From positions 81,605-145,604 of the forward strand of contig JABLXG010000001.1 of assembly GCA_013178165.1 (NCBI GenBank): 64,000 nucleotides of DNA, written 5' to 3'. The translations under genes were made by a program, and so were the position numbers. Position 1 is the stretch's first letter, and every line of letters starts with the position of its first letter. Positions 35,256 through 44,657 of the stretch are shown piece by piece. This DNA comes from Anaerolineae bacterium (GTDB taxonomy: Bacteria; Chloroflexota; Anaerolineae; Aggregatilineales; Ch27). Below the pieces are notes generated by a model, which had not been told where the DNA came from, did not search any database, and saw nothing but the letters and a program-made list of their open reading frames with translations.

Positions 35256-36782
35256 ATGTCCTGGGAACCGAACAATGTAGAGCGTGACCGGCTGGAAAAG
35301 CTGGCTCGTCTGACAGAACTGGGGGTTGAGGCTTATCCGCCGCGGGTAGAACGCACCCATACCGCCGCGCAAGCTATCGCTGCTTTTGAAGCTGTTGAGG
35401 ATGACCCGGAGGCGGCGGAAAGCATTGAGGTCACTGTCTGCGGGCGCGTGCGACGAATCAATATCAAGGGCAAGGTGGCATTCTGGCATATTGAGGATGG
35501 CAGCGGGCGTGTGCAGCTGATGATCCGGCTGGATAATGTCGGGGAAGCCACCTATGCGCTGGTTCAGGATAAGCTCATCGAACTAGACGATTTTGTTCAG
35601 GCTCGCGGGGTTATGATGCGCACGCGCAGCGGCGAGGTTAGCGTGCAGGTGTACGAACTGCGGCTATTGGCCAAGGCGGTCAGCCCCCTGCCGGTCATCA
35701 AAGAGAAGGTCAAGGAAGATGGCACGATCAGCCGGTTCGGGGAATTCAGCGACAAAGAGACCCGCTATCGCCAACGTTACGCCGATCTGGCGGTCAATCC
35801 AGAAGTGCGTGAGGTCTTCCGCAAGCGCGCGCGAATGATCAGCGCGTTGCGGAGGTTCCTGGATGACGAGGGCTTTTTGGAGGTGGAGACGCCGATTCTG
35901 CAGCCGATCTATGGCGGGGCGGCGGCCCGGCCATTCGTTACGCACCATAACCAGCTTGATCAGGACCTCTACCTGCGCATCAGCTTCGAGTTATATCTCA
36001 AACGGCTGTTGGTCGGCATGTACGACGCTGTGTACGAGATAGGCCGTGACTTCCGCAACGAAGGGGTGAGCTTCAAGCACAACCCGGAGTTCACCCAGAT
36101 CGAGTTTTACAAGGCCTATATCGATTACTACGGGGTGATGGATCTCACGGAGCGGTTGCTGGCCTTTGTCGTGCAACAGGTCACCGGTGACACCGTGATC
36201 ACCTACCAGGACCACCGGATCGATTTCAGGCCGCCCTGGAAGCGCCTGACGTTGCATGAGGCGATCCTGGCTACCACGGGGATCGACTACAAACAGCACC
36301 CCGATGCGGCTTCTCTGCGCGCCGCTATGCGCCAGCGCGGATACCAGGCACGCGATGACGCGACCTGGGGCAAGCTCGTCGACAGCCTGCTGGGCGAGGT
36401 TGAGCCGACGTTGATCCAGCCGACGTTCATCCTGGACTATCCCCGCGATATCTCCCCTTTCGCCAAGATGTTGCCCGGCGATCCGTCCCATGTGGAACGG
36501 TTTGAGTTCTTTATCGGTGGGATGGAGATGGGGAACGCCTTTACCGAACTCAACGATCCGCAGGATCAGGAAGCGCGCTTTCTGGAGATGGGCCGGTTGT
36601 ATGCCGACGATCAGGATGAAGCGACGCCGCTGGACGAAGATTATCTGCGTGCTATGCGCTACGGCATGCCGCCATGTGGTGGCTGGGGCATGGGCGTAGA
36701 CCGGCTGGCTATGCTGCTTACCGACCAGCGCAGCATCCGGGATGTGTTGTTGTTTCCGCACATGCGGGATGAAGAAGGGTAG
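35256..36782 (+). CDS. lysS: Lysyl-tRNA synthetase, class II
   Basis: 508 residues. The N-terminal OB-fold anticodon-binding domain is at about 50-150 (VCGRVRRINIKGKVAFWHIE). Class II motif 2 is FRNEGVSFKHNPEFTQIEFY and motif 3 is GMGVDRLAMLLTDQ. It charges tRNA-Lys. The frame opens upstream at 35169, but AAGGAGAG lies at 35236-35243 and supports either GTG 35253 or ATG 35256. It is separated from greA by a terminator and is followed by its own. Confidence 0.95.
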   Translation: MSWEPNNVERDRLEKLARLTELGVEAYPPRVERTHTAAQAIAAFEAVEDDPEAAESIEVTVCGRVRRINIKGKVAFWHIEDGSGRVQLMIRLDNVGEATYALVQDKLIELDDFVQARGVMMRTRSGEVSVQVYELRLLAKAVSPLPVIKEKVKEDGTISRFGEFSDKETRYRQRYADLAVNPEVREVFRKRARMISALRRFLDDEGFLEVETPILQPIYGGAAARPFVTHHNQLDQDLYLRISFELYLKRLLVGMYDAVYEIGRDFRNEGVSFKHNPEFTQIEFYKAYIDYYGVMDLTERLLAFVVQQVTGDTVITYQDHRIDFRPPWKRLTLHEAILATTGIDYKQHPDAASLRAAMRQRGYQARDDATWGKLVDSLLGEVEPTLIQPTFILDYPRDISPFAKMLPGDPSHVERFEFFIGGMEMGNAFTELNDPQDQEARFLEMGRLYADDQDEATPLDEDYLRAMRYGMPPCGGWGMGVDRLAMLLTDQRSIRDVLLFPHMRDEEG

Positions 36783-36793
36783 GCGGTGCTGGC

Positions 36794-36828
36794 AAGGCCG
36801 GGAGTTCCTCCCCGGCCTTTTTATTTTG
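36794..36828 (+). terminator. Intrinsic terminator after lysS
   Basis: AAGGCCGGG (36794-36802) pairs perfectly with CCCGGCCTT (36811-36819), 8-base loop, followed by TTTATTTT. Confidence 0.85.
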
Positions 36829-36956
36829 GACAGGCGCTCCAAGAGGACAGGGATCATCCCGGCAGTGAGCGTAGCCGCGGAAAAGTAGCGATTCGATCGC
36901 GTTCCTTTGTAGAATAAGCTAAGCGTCCGCAAGCGAGTTTCGGAGCGAGGTCGATC

Positions 36957-38705
36957 ATGGAAGTATTCCGCCCGGAAAGCGAACACGCAGAAGGACTGAA
37001 TTCAGATCGCCACACTCGTCGAGGACGGGCGCGCCAGCGTTACATGGCCCGCCAGTCCCGCCGCGGACAAGCGCGGGTGCTTCCCCAGCGCCCGCTGAGG
37101 GTTGAGGCAGGAGGAGGGAGCATCTTCTCTCGTCTTGCCGACGGTGCGGCGCTGGTTGCAGACGCTGTACAGGACCGGGTGCGGCGGCTCTCCTGGCGCT
37201 CTCTGCGCGGCCAGGGGCTGGTGATTGTGCCGGTTCTGATCGGGCTGGTCCTGCTGTTTACCACCCTGTCGGCGTATTCTTCTGGAAAGGTCGTGGCTGG
37301 CGTATCCGTCGGTGGGATTTCGCTGGCCGGCATGACGGAGCAGGAGGCCGCCGAGGCGCTTAAGCGGGCCTGGCGGGATGTGCAATTGACCCTCCGGGAA
37401 GGTGAGCGCAGCTGGTCAGTGCGGGCCAGCGAACTGGGCTTCAGGCTGGATACTGCTGCCTCAGCACATCGTGCTGTGACCTATGGACGGGAGCAGGGTG
37501 GTCTGGGGGCGATGATCAGCGCGGCGATTACGGGCGTCAATCTTGGCCCGATTATTGATCTGGATCTCGCTGTAGCCCGCGATGCGCTGATCCGGATTGC
37601 CGGTCAGGCGAATGTACCGGCCAGGAATGCAACGGTTCGGCTGCAGGGCGTGGTGGTGACTCATATCCCGGCCCAGCCGGGTAGCCGGCTGAATATAGGC
37701 GAGTTGCTGCCCATGCTGGCGTCCGATCCGGCGGGGATTGTGGCGAGGGGCACGATCGATCTACCGATGAATCCAGTTCCCCCTCTGATTGTTGATGCTA
37801 CGCCGCTGGTCGAATACGCCCAGGCCCTGCTTGAGCGTGATCTGGTGCTTGAGGCGTACGATCCCGTTGCGGATGAGTCGCGCCGCTATTCGATACCGCC
37901 GGAGGAATGGGGCAAGTGGCTGGATACACAGCTGATCTATCATGAGACCGGGCCACGCTTGTACCTGTCTGTGGCAGCGGCGCCGGTACGCGCCTTTCTG
38001 GAACAGCAGGCTCAGGCTTTGCCCGATCCGCTGACCCTTGATCTTGGCGATGGCGTCCGTGCGATTCAACAGGCAGTGGCCGATGGTTCGCTCAATACCT
38101 GGGTGACGGTGCGCTATGAACCTTACATCTATACTGTTGGCCGAGGGGAGACGGCATACGGTATCTCACGTACAACCGGTATTCCTTTCTACCTGATCGA
38201 GCAGGCCAACCCGGATCGCGATCTTTCCGAGCTGTATGTTGGCGATACAATCGTCATCCCCTCGCGTGATAGCCTGTTACCGCTGCGGCCTGTGCGGAAT
38301 AAGCGAATTGTGGTCGATTTGAGCGACCAGTACCTGTGGGCGTTTGAAAACGGCCAGGTGGTGTATGAGTGGCCGATCTCCAGTGGTATCGCCTCCGCAC
38401 CGACTGCCACAGGCGTGTTCCAGATTCTGAGTCATGCGGAGGCTGCCCGTGGCAGTAGCTACACGCTGTGCGATGCCAATACGTGCGGGCAGTGGGTGAT
38501 GAGCTGGTTCATGGGTATCTACGAAGCGGTGCCCGGTTTGATGAACGGCTTCCATGGCGCTGTTGAGCTGCCTAACGGGCGTTACCTGGGTGACGGGCAG
38601 GTTGGGCGTCCCTTCACATTTGGCTGCATCATGTCCCAGGACGATAACGCCTATAAGCTCTATACCTGGGCTGAGGAAGGGGTGATCGTCGAAATCCGGC
38701 AGTGA
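36957..38705 (+). CDS. L,D-transpeptidase (YkuD) with peptidoglycan-binding and LysM-like domains
   Basis: 582 residues. A basic, Arg-rich cytoplasmic start of about 75 residues is followed by one membrane segment (about 90-108). A VanW/PG_binding_4-like region, twice repeated, then extends from about 115 to 370. A LysM-like segment (YTVGRGETAYGISRTTGIPF) is at about 395-440. The C-terminal YkuD domain has KRIVVDLSDQYLWAFENG, His533 in GFHGAVELPNG and Cys557 in FTFGCIMSQDD. The active-site Cys is kept but the usual SHGC is TFGC. The role would be cell-wall cross-linking or attachment outside the membrane. The start has GAGCGAGG upstream. Confidence 0.85.
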   Translation: MEVFRPESEHAEGLNSDRHTRRGRARQRYMARQSRRGQARVLPQRPLRVEAGGGSIFSRLADGAALVADAVQDRVRRLSWRSLRGQGLVIVPVLIGLVLLFTTLSAYSSGKVVAGVSVGGISLAGMTEQEAAEALKRAWRDVQLTLREGERSWSVRASELGFRLDTAASAHRAVTYGREQGGLGAMISAAITGVNLGPIIDLDLAVARDALIRIAGQANVPARNATVRLQGVVVTHIPAQPGSRLNIGELLPMLASDPAGIVARGTIDLPMNPVPPLIVDATPLVEYAQALLERDLVLEAYDPVADESRRYSIPPEEWGKWLDTQLIYHETGPRLYLSVAAAPVRAFLEQQAQALPDPLTLDLGDGVRAIQQAVADGSLNTWVTVRYEPYIYTVGRGETAYGISRTTGIPFYLIEQANPDRDLSELYVGDTIVIPSRDSLLPLRPVRNKRIVVDLSDQYLWAFENGQVVYEWPISSGIASAPTATGVFQILSHAEAARGSSYTLCDANTCGQWVMSWFMGIYEAVPGLMNGFHGAVELPNGRYLGDGQVGRPFTFGCIMSQDDNAYKLYTWAEEGVIVEIRQ

Positions 38706-38745
38706 GTCACTGGCGGCAATAAACGCTGGCTGAACGGCGGCAGTT

Positions 38746-38762
38746 GGCTCATTGCATGAGCC
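38746..38762. repeat. Hairpin between convergent genes
   Basis: A perfect GGCTCAT-TGC-ATGAGCC inverted repeat lies between the ends of the transpeptidase and trmD genes. A second, longer hairpin (about 38776-38806) spans the trmD stop codon. Neither has a T tract, so a terminator role is uncertain. Confidence 0.4.
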
Positions 38763-38788
38763 GATAAGGTACGGTTTTCCGCCCCTGG

Positions 38789-39544
38789 CTATTCGTCAGC
38801 CGGGGGCGGAGCATCTTCTTCCGCGAGGGTAGCCAGGAAGTGCCGATCAGCATCGTCCAGGCTGGCGGTCAGCAGTAGATCAGGACGGCGCTGCCAGGTA
38901 CGACGCAAGCCATGTTCGCGTCGCCAGCGGGTAATGCGGGCGTGGTGGCCGTTGATGAGCACGTCCGGCACCTTTAGCCCCCGGAATTCCGGCGGACGGG
39001 TGTAGTGTGGGCCTTCCAGAATGCCGGTTGCGTGGCTGTCCTGCTCAGCGGCCTGCGGCGCGCCCAGCGCACCCGGGATCAGCCGGGTGAGGACGTCAAT
39101 CAGCACCATGGCTGGCAGTTCGCCACCGGTGAGTACGTAATCCCCAATGCTCAATTCATCGCTGACGACCAGTTCGCGCACACGCTCATCTACCCCTTCG
39201 TAATGCCCGCAGATGAGCGCCAGGCGCGGATGGGTAGCCAGTTCACGGGCGATCGCCTGAGTCAGGACACGCCCCTGCGGGGAAAGCAGAATCACCGGCA
39301 CCTGCCTCAGATTGCTCCCCAGCACGCTTTCCACAGCAATCACAACCGGCTCGGCCTTCATCACCATACCGCCTCCGCCGCCGTATGGAGTATCATCAGT
39401 GATATGGTGCTTATCGGTGGTGTAATCACGGATGTTGTGCAGGGCAACGGTCAGCAATCCGTTATCCTGAGCGCGTTTGAGGATGCTCTCGGAGAGCGGC
39501 CCGTGGAACATAGCAGGGAATAATGTGAAGACATCGATGTGCAC
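38789..39544 (-). CDS. trmD: tRNA (guanine-37-N1)-methyltransferase TrmD
   Basis: 251 residues with the SPOUT trefoil-knot features of TrmD: start [40 protein letters not shown], and [20 protein letters not shown] in the knot region. It methylates G37 of tRNAs to prevent frameshifting. It is not in the usual rpsP-rimM-trmD-rplS cluster; here it stands alone, convergent with the transpeptidase gene and divergent from a HAD phosphatase gene. Confidence 0.95.
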   Translation of the reverse strand: MHIDVFTLFPAMFHGPLSESILKRAQDNGLLTVALHNIRDYTTDKHHITDDTPYGGGGGMVMKAEPVVIAVESVLGSNLRQVPVILLSPQGRVLTQAIARELATHPRLALICGHYEGVDERVRELVVSDELSIGDYVLTGGELPAMVLIDVLTRLIPGALGAPQAAEQDSHATGILEGPHYTRPPEFRGLKVPDVLINGHHARITRWRREHGLRRTWQRRPDLLLTASLDDADRHFLATLAEEDAPPPADE

Positions 39545-39583
39545 GGTCTGCCCGCTTTCTGTTGATCCTTAAAGTGCCACACC

Positions 39584-39656
39584 ATTATAGCGGTCTTTGC
39601 TTGGTGTAGAATACTCAGCGTTTTCTCACCGATTGAAGTACTCAGGTGGTTATAAT
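39584..39656. promoter_or_regulatory. Divergent -10 boxes between trmD and the HAD gene
   Basis: A perfect TATAAT lies on the minus strand at 39589-39584 (40 bases before trmD) and another on the plus strand at 39651-39656 (about 23 bases before the HAD start). The -35 regions are weak in both cases. Confidence 0.35.
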
Positions 39657-39678
39657 CGCAGATATGAAAGGTCGGAAT

Positions 39679-40503
39679 ATGCCAGCAGACTGGGAATTAC
39701 TGGGCGGCATTCGGGCGGCAGTGCTGGATATGGATGGCGTCCTGTGGCGCGGGAACGCCGCCTTGCCTGGCCTCGTTGAGCTGTTTGAGTTCTTTGATCA
39801 GGCGGGAATATCGTATATTCTGGCGACCAACAATAGCACCACCACCGTCAATGCTTACGTGGAAAAGCTGCGGCGATTTGGTGTAACTGTGCGGCCGGAG
39901 AGCATCGTGACTTCCGCGGTGGCGACGGCCGATTACCTGCGCCTGCACTACGGCGACGGGGTGCGAGTACATGTTGTGGGGGAGGCCGGCCTGATCCAGA
40001 CACTGGCTGAGGCCGGGTATTCGAGCGTGGCGGCTGATGCCAATGTAGTCGTCGTCGGGCTTGATCGGGAAGTCACTTACGAGAAGTTGCGGCGAGCTTC
40101 AACGATGATTCGGAACGGGGCGCGGTTCATCGGGACCAACGCCGATCGCACATTCCCGATGCCGGATGGGCTGGTGCCTGGCGCGGGTAGCCTGCTGGCG
40201 TTTCTGCAGGCCTGCACTGACCAGCAACCCCTGGTGATCGGTAAGCCGGAGGCGACTATGTTCGCTATGGCCCTGACCCGACTGGGAACGCGACCGGACC
40301 AGACATTGATGGTTGGCGATCGGGTGGATACCGATGTTGTGGGCGCCAGGCAAGCAGGTTTGCTGACCGCACTGGTACTGAGCGGCGTCACGTCGGCTGA
40401 TATGCTAGCCAGCAGCCCGGCCCAGCCTGATCTATTGTTTGATGATATTGCAGCATTACGGCAGGCCTGGCAGTCTGTTCGGGGGAAGTCGGCGCCGGTC
40501 TAA
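39679..40503 (+). CDS. HAD-IIA family hydrolase (NagD/phosphoglycolate-phosphatase-like)
   Basis: 274 residues. HAD motif I is VLDMDGVLWRG, motif II lies in LATNNSTTT, the IIA cap contains VVVGLDREVTYEKL and FIGTNADRTFP, and motif IV is MVGDRVDTDVVGA. This is the standard HAD-IIA layout of NagD-like phosphatases that remove phosphate from small metabolites. The ATG at 39679 is preferred because GAAAGG lies seven bases upstream and a -10 box at 39651 would remove the earlier start from the transcript. Confidence 0.85.
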   Translation: MPADWELLGGIRAAVLDMDGVLWRGNAALPGLVELFEFFDQAGISYILATNNSTTTVNAYVEKLRRFGVTVRPESIVTSAVATADYLRLHYGDGVRVHVVGEAGLIQTLAEAGYSSVAADANVVVVGLDREVTYEKLRRASTMIRNGARFIGTNADRTFPMPDGLVPGAGSLLAFLQACTDQQPLVIGKPEATMFAMALTRLGTRPDQTLMVGDRVDTDVVGARQAGLLTALVLSGVTSADMLASSPAQPDLLFDDIAALRQAWQSVRGKSAPV

Positions 40504-40534
40504 GTGTGGGTGGGAATGTGAATGAGGTCTGGGT

Positions 40535-41728
40535 ATGGTAAGACGGTGGTGTCACTGGTGCGGGGCAGCATTCCTGATGTGGTTAGTTGGCGTAGCCGGG
40601 GCATGGATACCGGTCAGCGGTCAGGGTGCCATCCAGATAGTGCGCAAAGATACAGCGATCAGGTATCCTCATTCGGTGACCTTCCGTTTGTCCGCCGCTT
40701 CATCAGCTGCACCAATCACCGAGGCACGGCTCTACTGGCAGGCCGGCCCGCAGGATGTTTTCAATGTCCGGTTTGTTGCCTTCAGCCCGGCGTACTCGGT
40801 CAGTCTGGAGGTGCCTCTGAGCACGCAGTTGCTCAGCCTGCCGCCTTTCGCCCGGATCACCTACCGCTGGCAGATTCGTGATGGCCAGGGGAATACGGTG
40901 GTGACCGAGAATGAGACCTTTGAATACGCCGATAACCGAAAGAACTGGCAGGAGACTGCCAATGAACGGCTTCGCATGCTGTGGTATGGTCTTGACGACG
41001 CCCTCGTAGCGGAGTTATTTGCGGTGGCTGACCAATCATACCAGCAGCTAGCCGCTGACTTTGGTGTGACACTAGAGCGCCACCCGCTTGTCCTGCTCTA
41101 CCCTGATCGGCAGGCGTTCGAGGAATTCCAGGATCTGATGAGCAACGTGGAGTTCGTGGTCGGGCGCTACTTTCCCGGCCATAACATCATTGCCTGTCTG
41201 GTTACGCCTGATTTGCCGCGCGAACTCCTGATGGATACGCTGGCGCATGAGCTTTCCCATCTCTACAGTGATAACTACTACGTGGGGTACACACGGTTGC
41301 CACTGTGGCTGGAGGAAGGACTCTCGACGTACCACGAATCTGCCGACCTGAGTGATGAACTGGCGCTGGTACAACGGGCAGCTGCACAGCAAAGGCTGGT
41401 GCCATTCATTGAGTTGCCGGTTGCTATTCGGGCGAACAACATCCACACGGCCAATCTGGCTTACGCTGAAGGCGCGACGGTCTTCGCCTTCATTCACGAA
41501 ATGTGGGGGCAGGAATCGGTTGTTGACTTCCTGGGTGCATTCCGACGCACCACGCACGTCGATACGGCCATGCGTGATGTCTTTGGGCTGGGAATGGCTG
41601 ATTTTGAGATGGCGTGGCGGGCCTGGCTGGGCTATCCGGTCGAGCAGGTGCCTCAGGCCGTGCCTACGCCTACACTTATCCCTCTCCTTCTTCCTACGCC
41701 AACCTACCTGCCGCCGGGTGGCAATTGA
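40535..41728 (+). CDS. Secreted MA-type (gluzincin) metallopeptidase, paralogue 1
   Basis: 397 residues with a signal peptide (MWLVGVAGAWIPVSG region). An N-terminal beta-sandwich-like domain (about 35-140, ending ITYRWQIRDGQGN) precedes a peptidase MA-like domain. The zinc motif HELSH is at 238-242 and the third ligand candidate Glu261 is in WLEEGLSTY, 19 residues later. A short Pro/Thr tail ends the protein without an anchor. It is the first of three tandem paralogues at 40.5-44.7 kb. Substrate unknown; likely extracytoplasmic proteolysis. Confidence 0.8.
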   Translation: MVRRWCHWCGAAFLMWLVGVAGAWIPVSGQGAIQIVRKDTAIRYPHSVTFRLSAASSAAPITEARLYWQAGPQDVFNVRFVAFSPAYSVSLEVPLSTQLLSLPPFARITYRWQIRDGQGNTVVTENETFEYADNRKNWQETANERLRMLWYGLDDALVAELFAVADQSYQQLAADFGVTLERHPLVLLYPDRQAFEEFQDLMSNVEFVVGRYFPGHNIIACLVTPDLPRELLMDTLAHELSHLYSDNYYVGYTRLPLWLEEGLSTYHESADLSDELALVQRAAAQQRLVPFIELPVAIRANNIHTANLAYAEGATVFAFIHEMWGQESVVDFLGAFRRTTHVDTAMRDVFGLGMADFEMAWRAWLGYPVEQVPQAVPTPTLIPLLLPTPTYLPPGGN

Positions 41729-41761
41729 TGTGGTTGGCTGTCATCTTTGTTGGGGTGTCAT

Positions 41762-43048
41762 ATGTGTACCTGGAAGTGTGGTGTCTGGGGTGTCTGCCGC
41801 GATAACAGGCAGAGGGTAGTTGCTGCTGGTGTGCTAGTGCTGGCCGCAGTACTGCTGTTGGGCGGTCAATTTGTGGGAGCGCAGGGCGGGGGGCACACTC
41901 TGGCCGAACCGGTGGCGCCGCTGCCAGCCATGGTGCAGGGTAGCGCGGCGTGGACGATCGGCGAGCCAGCGTTTGAAGGGGAGTTCCCGGAGGGCATGCG
42001 TTTCAGCATCGCGGCCAGCAGCAGCGCGGGACGCATCACCAGCGCCCGTGTGGTATGGTCTCATGCGCCGGGAAACAACACACGGCGGAGCCGGGGAGCT
42101 TCCTATGAGGAAACGAGCGGACGTTGGGTGGCTGTCTGGCCTCATGATCGGGGCGATGTTCCCCCCTGGGTGCTGGTGCGTTACCACTGGGAGCTGACTG
42201 ACGAACTGGGCAACCGGTATATCAGCGCCGAACGCGATGAGATCTATGCTGATGCTGACAACGCAGCACGATGGCATTCGGCTGAGAGTGAAGACGTGGT
42301 GGTGTACTGGATCGATCTGCCGGCTGAATTCGGCCAACAGACGATCCAGGCTATGGCCGAAAGGCGTGAGTTCTTCCACCAGGCTTGGGGAGGGCCGCTG
42401 CCCTACCGGCCCCGCGTAATCCTGTATGGGCCGACGGCATTGCCTGAATATGAACAGGCTCTTGGCCGCCCGGCCCGGATCGGCGCTGGGATCACAACCG
42501 GTACAACCAGCGAAGACTGGGGTGGAACCATCCAGTATGCTCGCCTGGCTGATTCGGCGTATGGCATGGGCTATGGCACAGTGCTGCACGAGATCGCCCA
42601 TCTGTACCAGGGCGAGTATGCTCACCTGCCGGTAGACTGGTTTGTGGAGGGTAACGCGGAGTTCTTCAGCGTAGCGCGGGACATTGACTACCGGGAATGG
42701 GGGCGGCAGCGCCTGTTGAGCGGCGATCCGCTGTCCTTTGCTCACGGGTTTTCCATTCGCGGCCGCACCTTCCGGGATGGCTACCAGCTTGGCGCTACGG
42801 TCTTTGAGTATCTGGTAGCTACCTATGGACTGGATGCACACCGCCGAGTATGGGAGCTTATTGGCAGGAATGTGCCAGCCCTGCAGGCCATTGAACAGGT
42901 GACTGGCGTGACCATCGCGCAATTCGAGCGAGACTGGCGTTCCTGGATGGGTGTGGATACCCCGCCGCCAACACTGGCGCCGTCCCCAACCCCGCCATTT
43001 GACATCTATACCCTGCCAACGCCTACCTTTGTGGCACCTGGTTCCTAG
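41762..43048 (+). CDS. Secreted MA-type (gluzincin) metallopeptidase, paralogue 2
   Basis: About 428 residues. A signal peptide (VVAAGVLVLAAVLLLGGQF) is followed by a beta-sandwich-like domain with the same VRYHWELTDELGN pattern as paralogue 1. The peptidase domain has HEIAH at 276-280 and Glu296 in WFVEGNAEFF. A Pro/Thr-rich tail (PTLAPSPTPP) ends the protein. The ATG at 41762 has a GGGGTG upstream; a TTG at 41747 is less likely. It lies 34 bases after paralogue 1, so they are probably one transcript. Confidence 0.8.
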   Translation: MCTWKCGVWGVCRDNRQRVVAAGVLVLAAVLLLGGQFVGAQGGGHTLAEPVAPLPAMVQGSAAWTIGEPAFEGEFPEGMRFSIAASSSAGRITSARVVWSHAPGNNTRRSRGASYEETSGRWVAVWPHDRGDVPPWVLVRYHWELTDELGNRYISAERDEIYADADNAARWHSAESEDVVVYWIDLPAEFGQQTIQAMAERREFFHQAWGGPLPYRPRVILYGPTALPEYEQALGRPARIGAGITTGTTSEDWGGTIQYARLADSAYGMGYGTVLHEIAHLYQGEYAHLPVDWFVEGNAEFFSVARDIDYREWGRQRLLSGDPLSFAHGFSIRGRTFRDGYQLGATVFEYLVATYGLDAHRRVWELIGRNVPALQAIEQVTGVTIAQFERDWRSWMGVDTPPPTLAPSPTPPFDIYTLPTPTFVAPGS

Positions 43049-43157
43049 CGGTGTGGAAGTCCGGTCTGGCGACAGTACAGCGGTTTCAGGATTGGCCGAT
43101 CTGGCAAAGCTTGGTTTACAATCAAGAAAGCACCCGGTAATCAGGGGGGCCATAACG

Positions 43158-44657
43158 GTGATTCGACGAATCTTGCTGGTTGGTCTGCTGGCGATGATCG
43201 CGCTTCCGGCGGTGTCTTTTGCGGGCGTGAGGGCGCAGGAGGATACCGGCCCTGGCATTATGAGCCTGCGGGTGGAAGTCCTTTTTCCGGCAGTGGTACG
43301 TTTCTTCGTGAGTCTTGAGCAGGGTGCTGCAGCGCCACAGACTGCGTTGCTGACGTTGATGCAGGAAGGTCGCACCCTGTTTGTCGATCAGGTTGATCTT
43401 GTTGTTCACTCCGAAGAGACTGCCACGACATGGCGCTATGACTGGCCTATACCGCCGGAGGGCGCGCCAAAGCTATTTGTACCGGTGTCTTACCGCTGGA
43501 CTCTGGCTGATGCTGCAGGCGTTCAGCAGGAAGCCGAAGGTGAGTTCCTGTTTGCGCCGGGGTCGGCTGACTTCCGGCATGGCGGCGAGCCTCCTTTGTC
43601 ATTCAGTGTTGTGGACAGCAGCCTGAACCTCCGGATGGCCAGGCAGGCTGTGCTACCGGCGTATGCGCTGATGAGCACGCAAACGGCCCTTGAACCGGCG
43701 TTTCGGTGGGCCGTGTTGCCTTCGGGCTTCGCTTTCTGCGTCTCTATCATTGATGCAAACGGCAATCCTGCCTCGGTTGTGCTGGCTCCAGCGCCGAAAG
43801 AGGAACCAGCGGCTTATCCGTGTCGTGAGGAGGATGCTGAGCGATTGTTTGCCGAGAGCGGGTATCAGATTCTGCGGCGTCGGACAGTCGGTCTATTGCC
43901 CTTTGAGAACGAACTGGTTGACGCCATGTTTGAGGCGTTCTACGGACAATACTGGGCGGAGCGGGATGTGCCATCCTGGTTCCGCGCAGGATTGCGCCAG
44001 TACCTGCATGTGAACCCAGACCCGCTGGCAATCCGCTATTTGCAGGTTGAAGGGCGGGCTGACCGGTTGTTCAATGCGGCGCAGATGCAATCTGAGCCAG
44101 TTGAGGCGGATCGCCAGTTGTGGGAGGCGCAGGCGTACAGCCTGGTGCTGTATCTCGCCGATCGCTACGGGGCGGAGGCGCCGCTGACACTGGCGCGTGG
44201 CGTGATCGAAGGCGGTTGGGCGCAGGGATTCAGTGAGCTGGTCGGCGGCGACCTGGAGGCACTCATGGCCGGCTGGGAGCGCTGGCTGTACACCGACGCT
44301 GCAGCGCGGGCCGGAGGCTGGACATTGTACATGCCCGCTACGGCTACGCCGACCCCGACCCGGACGGTCACCCCTGTTCCGCTGACAGCCATACCTCCAG
44401 CGAGCGTTACAATGCTGCCCACCTTAGCCACGACTCTCACGCCGACCGGCGTGATGACCCATGACGTTATGCCGGTCCTGACAACAGCGCCGGCTGTGTC
44501 GACCGCCACCAACACGCCGCGACCTCCGGGAAGTCTCACGCAGCCGTCACCAGTTGACTCTGAGCCGGGTGGGGGGATCTGCCCGGCTGCCCTACCAGCG
44601 TTACTCATGCCTGCCGCAGGACTGGCAGCCGTTCAATGCCGGAAGAAATTGCCATGA
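43158..44657 (+). CDS. Secreted MA-like protein with lost zinc site, paralogue 3
   Basis: About 499 residues, starting at a GTG with GGGGGG upstream and a signal peptide (ILLVGLLAMIALPAVSFA). The N-terminal domain ends with VSYRWTLADAAG, like its two neighbours. At the place of HExxH it has NELVD (251-255), and the WLEEG motif is WFRAG, so both His and the third ligand are replaced and catalysis is unlikely. Other parts of the fold remain (YLADRYGAEAPL, LMAGWERWLYT). A long Thr/Pro spacer leads to a hydrophobic C-terminus after GGGICP and then Arg-Lys-Lys, suggesting a membrane or sorting tail. Its stop overlaps rlmN as ATGA. Confidence 0.75.
   Translation: MIRRILLVGLLAMIALPAVSFAGVRAQEDTGPGIMSLRVEVLFPAVVRFFVSLEQGAAAPQTALLTLMQEGRTLFVDQVDLVVHSEETATTWRYDWPIPPEGAPKLFVPVSYRWTLADAAGVQQEAEGEFLFAPGSADFRHGGEPPLSFSVVDSSLNLRMARQAVLPAYALMSTQTALEPAFRWAVLPSGFAFCVSIIDANGNPASVVLAPAPKEEPAAYPCREEDAERLFAESGYQILRRRTVGLLPFENELVDAMFEAFYGQYWAERDVPSWFRAGLRQYLHVNPDPLAIRYLQVEGRADRLFNAAQMQSEPVEADRQLWEAQAYSLVLYLADRYGAEAPLTLARGVIEGGWAQGFSELVGGDLEALMAGWERWLYTDAAARAGGWTLYMPATATPTPTRTVTPVPLTAIPPASVTMLPTLATTLTPTGVMTHDVMPVLTTAPAVSTATNTPRPPGSLTQPSPVDSEPGGGICPAALPALLMPAAGLAAVQCRKKLP

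Noticed and set aside
38746-38806. Hairpins at the transpeptidase/trmD junction as terminators
   Set aside because: The stems are good but no T tract follows on either strand, so I recorded only a hairpin.
39005-39523. 172-codon plus-strand frame opposite trmD
   Set aside because: It is antisense to trmD, which is complete and highly conserved.
41834-43375. Minus-strand frame of 513 codons across the second and third peptidase paralogues
   Set aside because: It covers two real genes in antisense and shows no domain or start signal.
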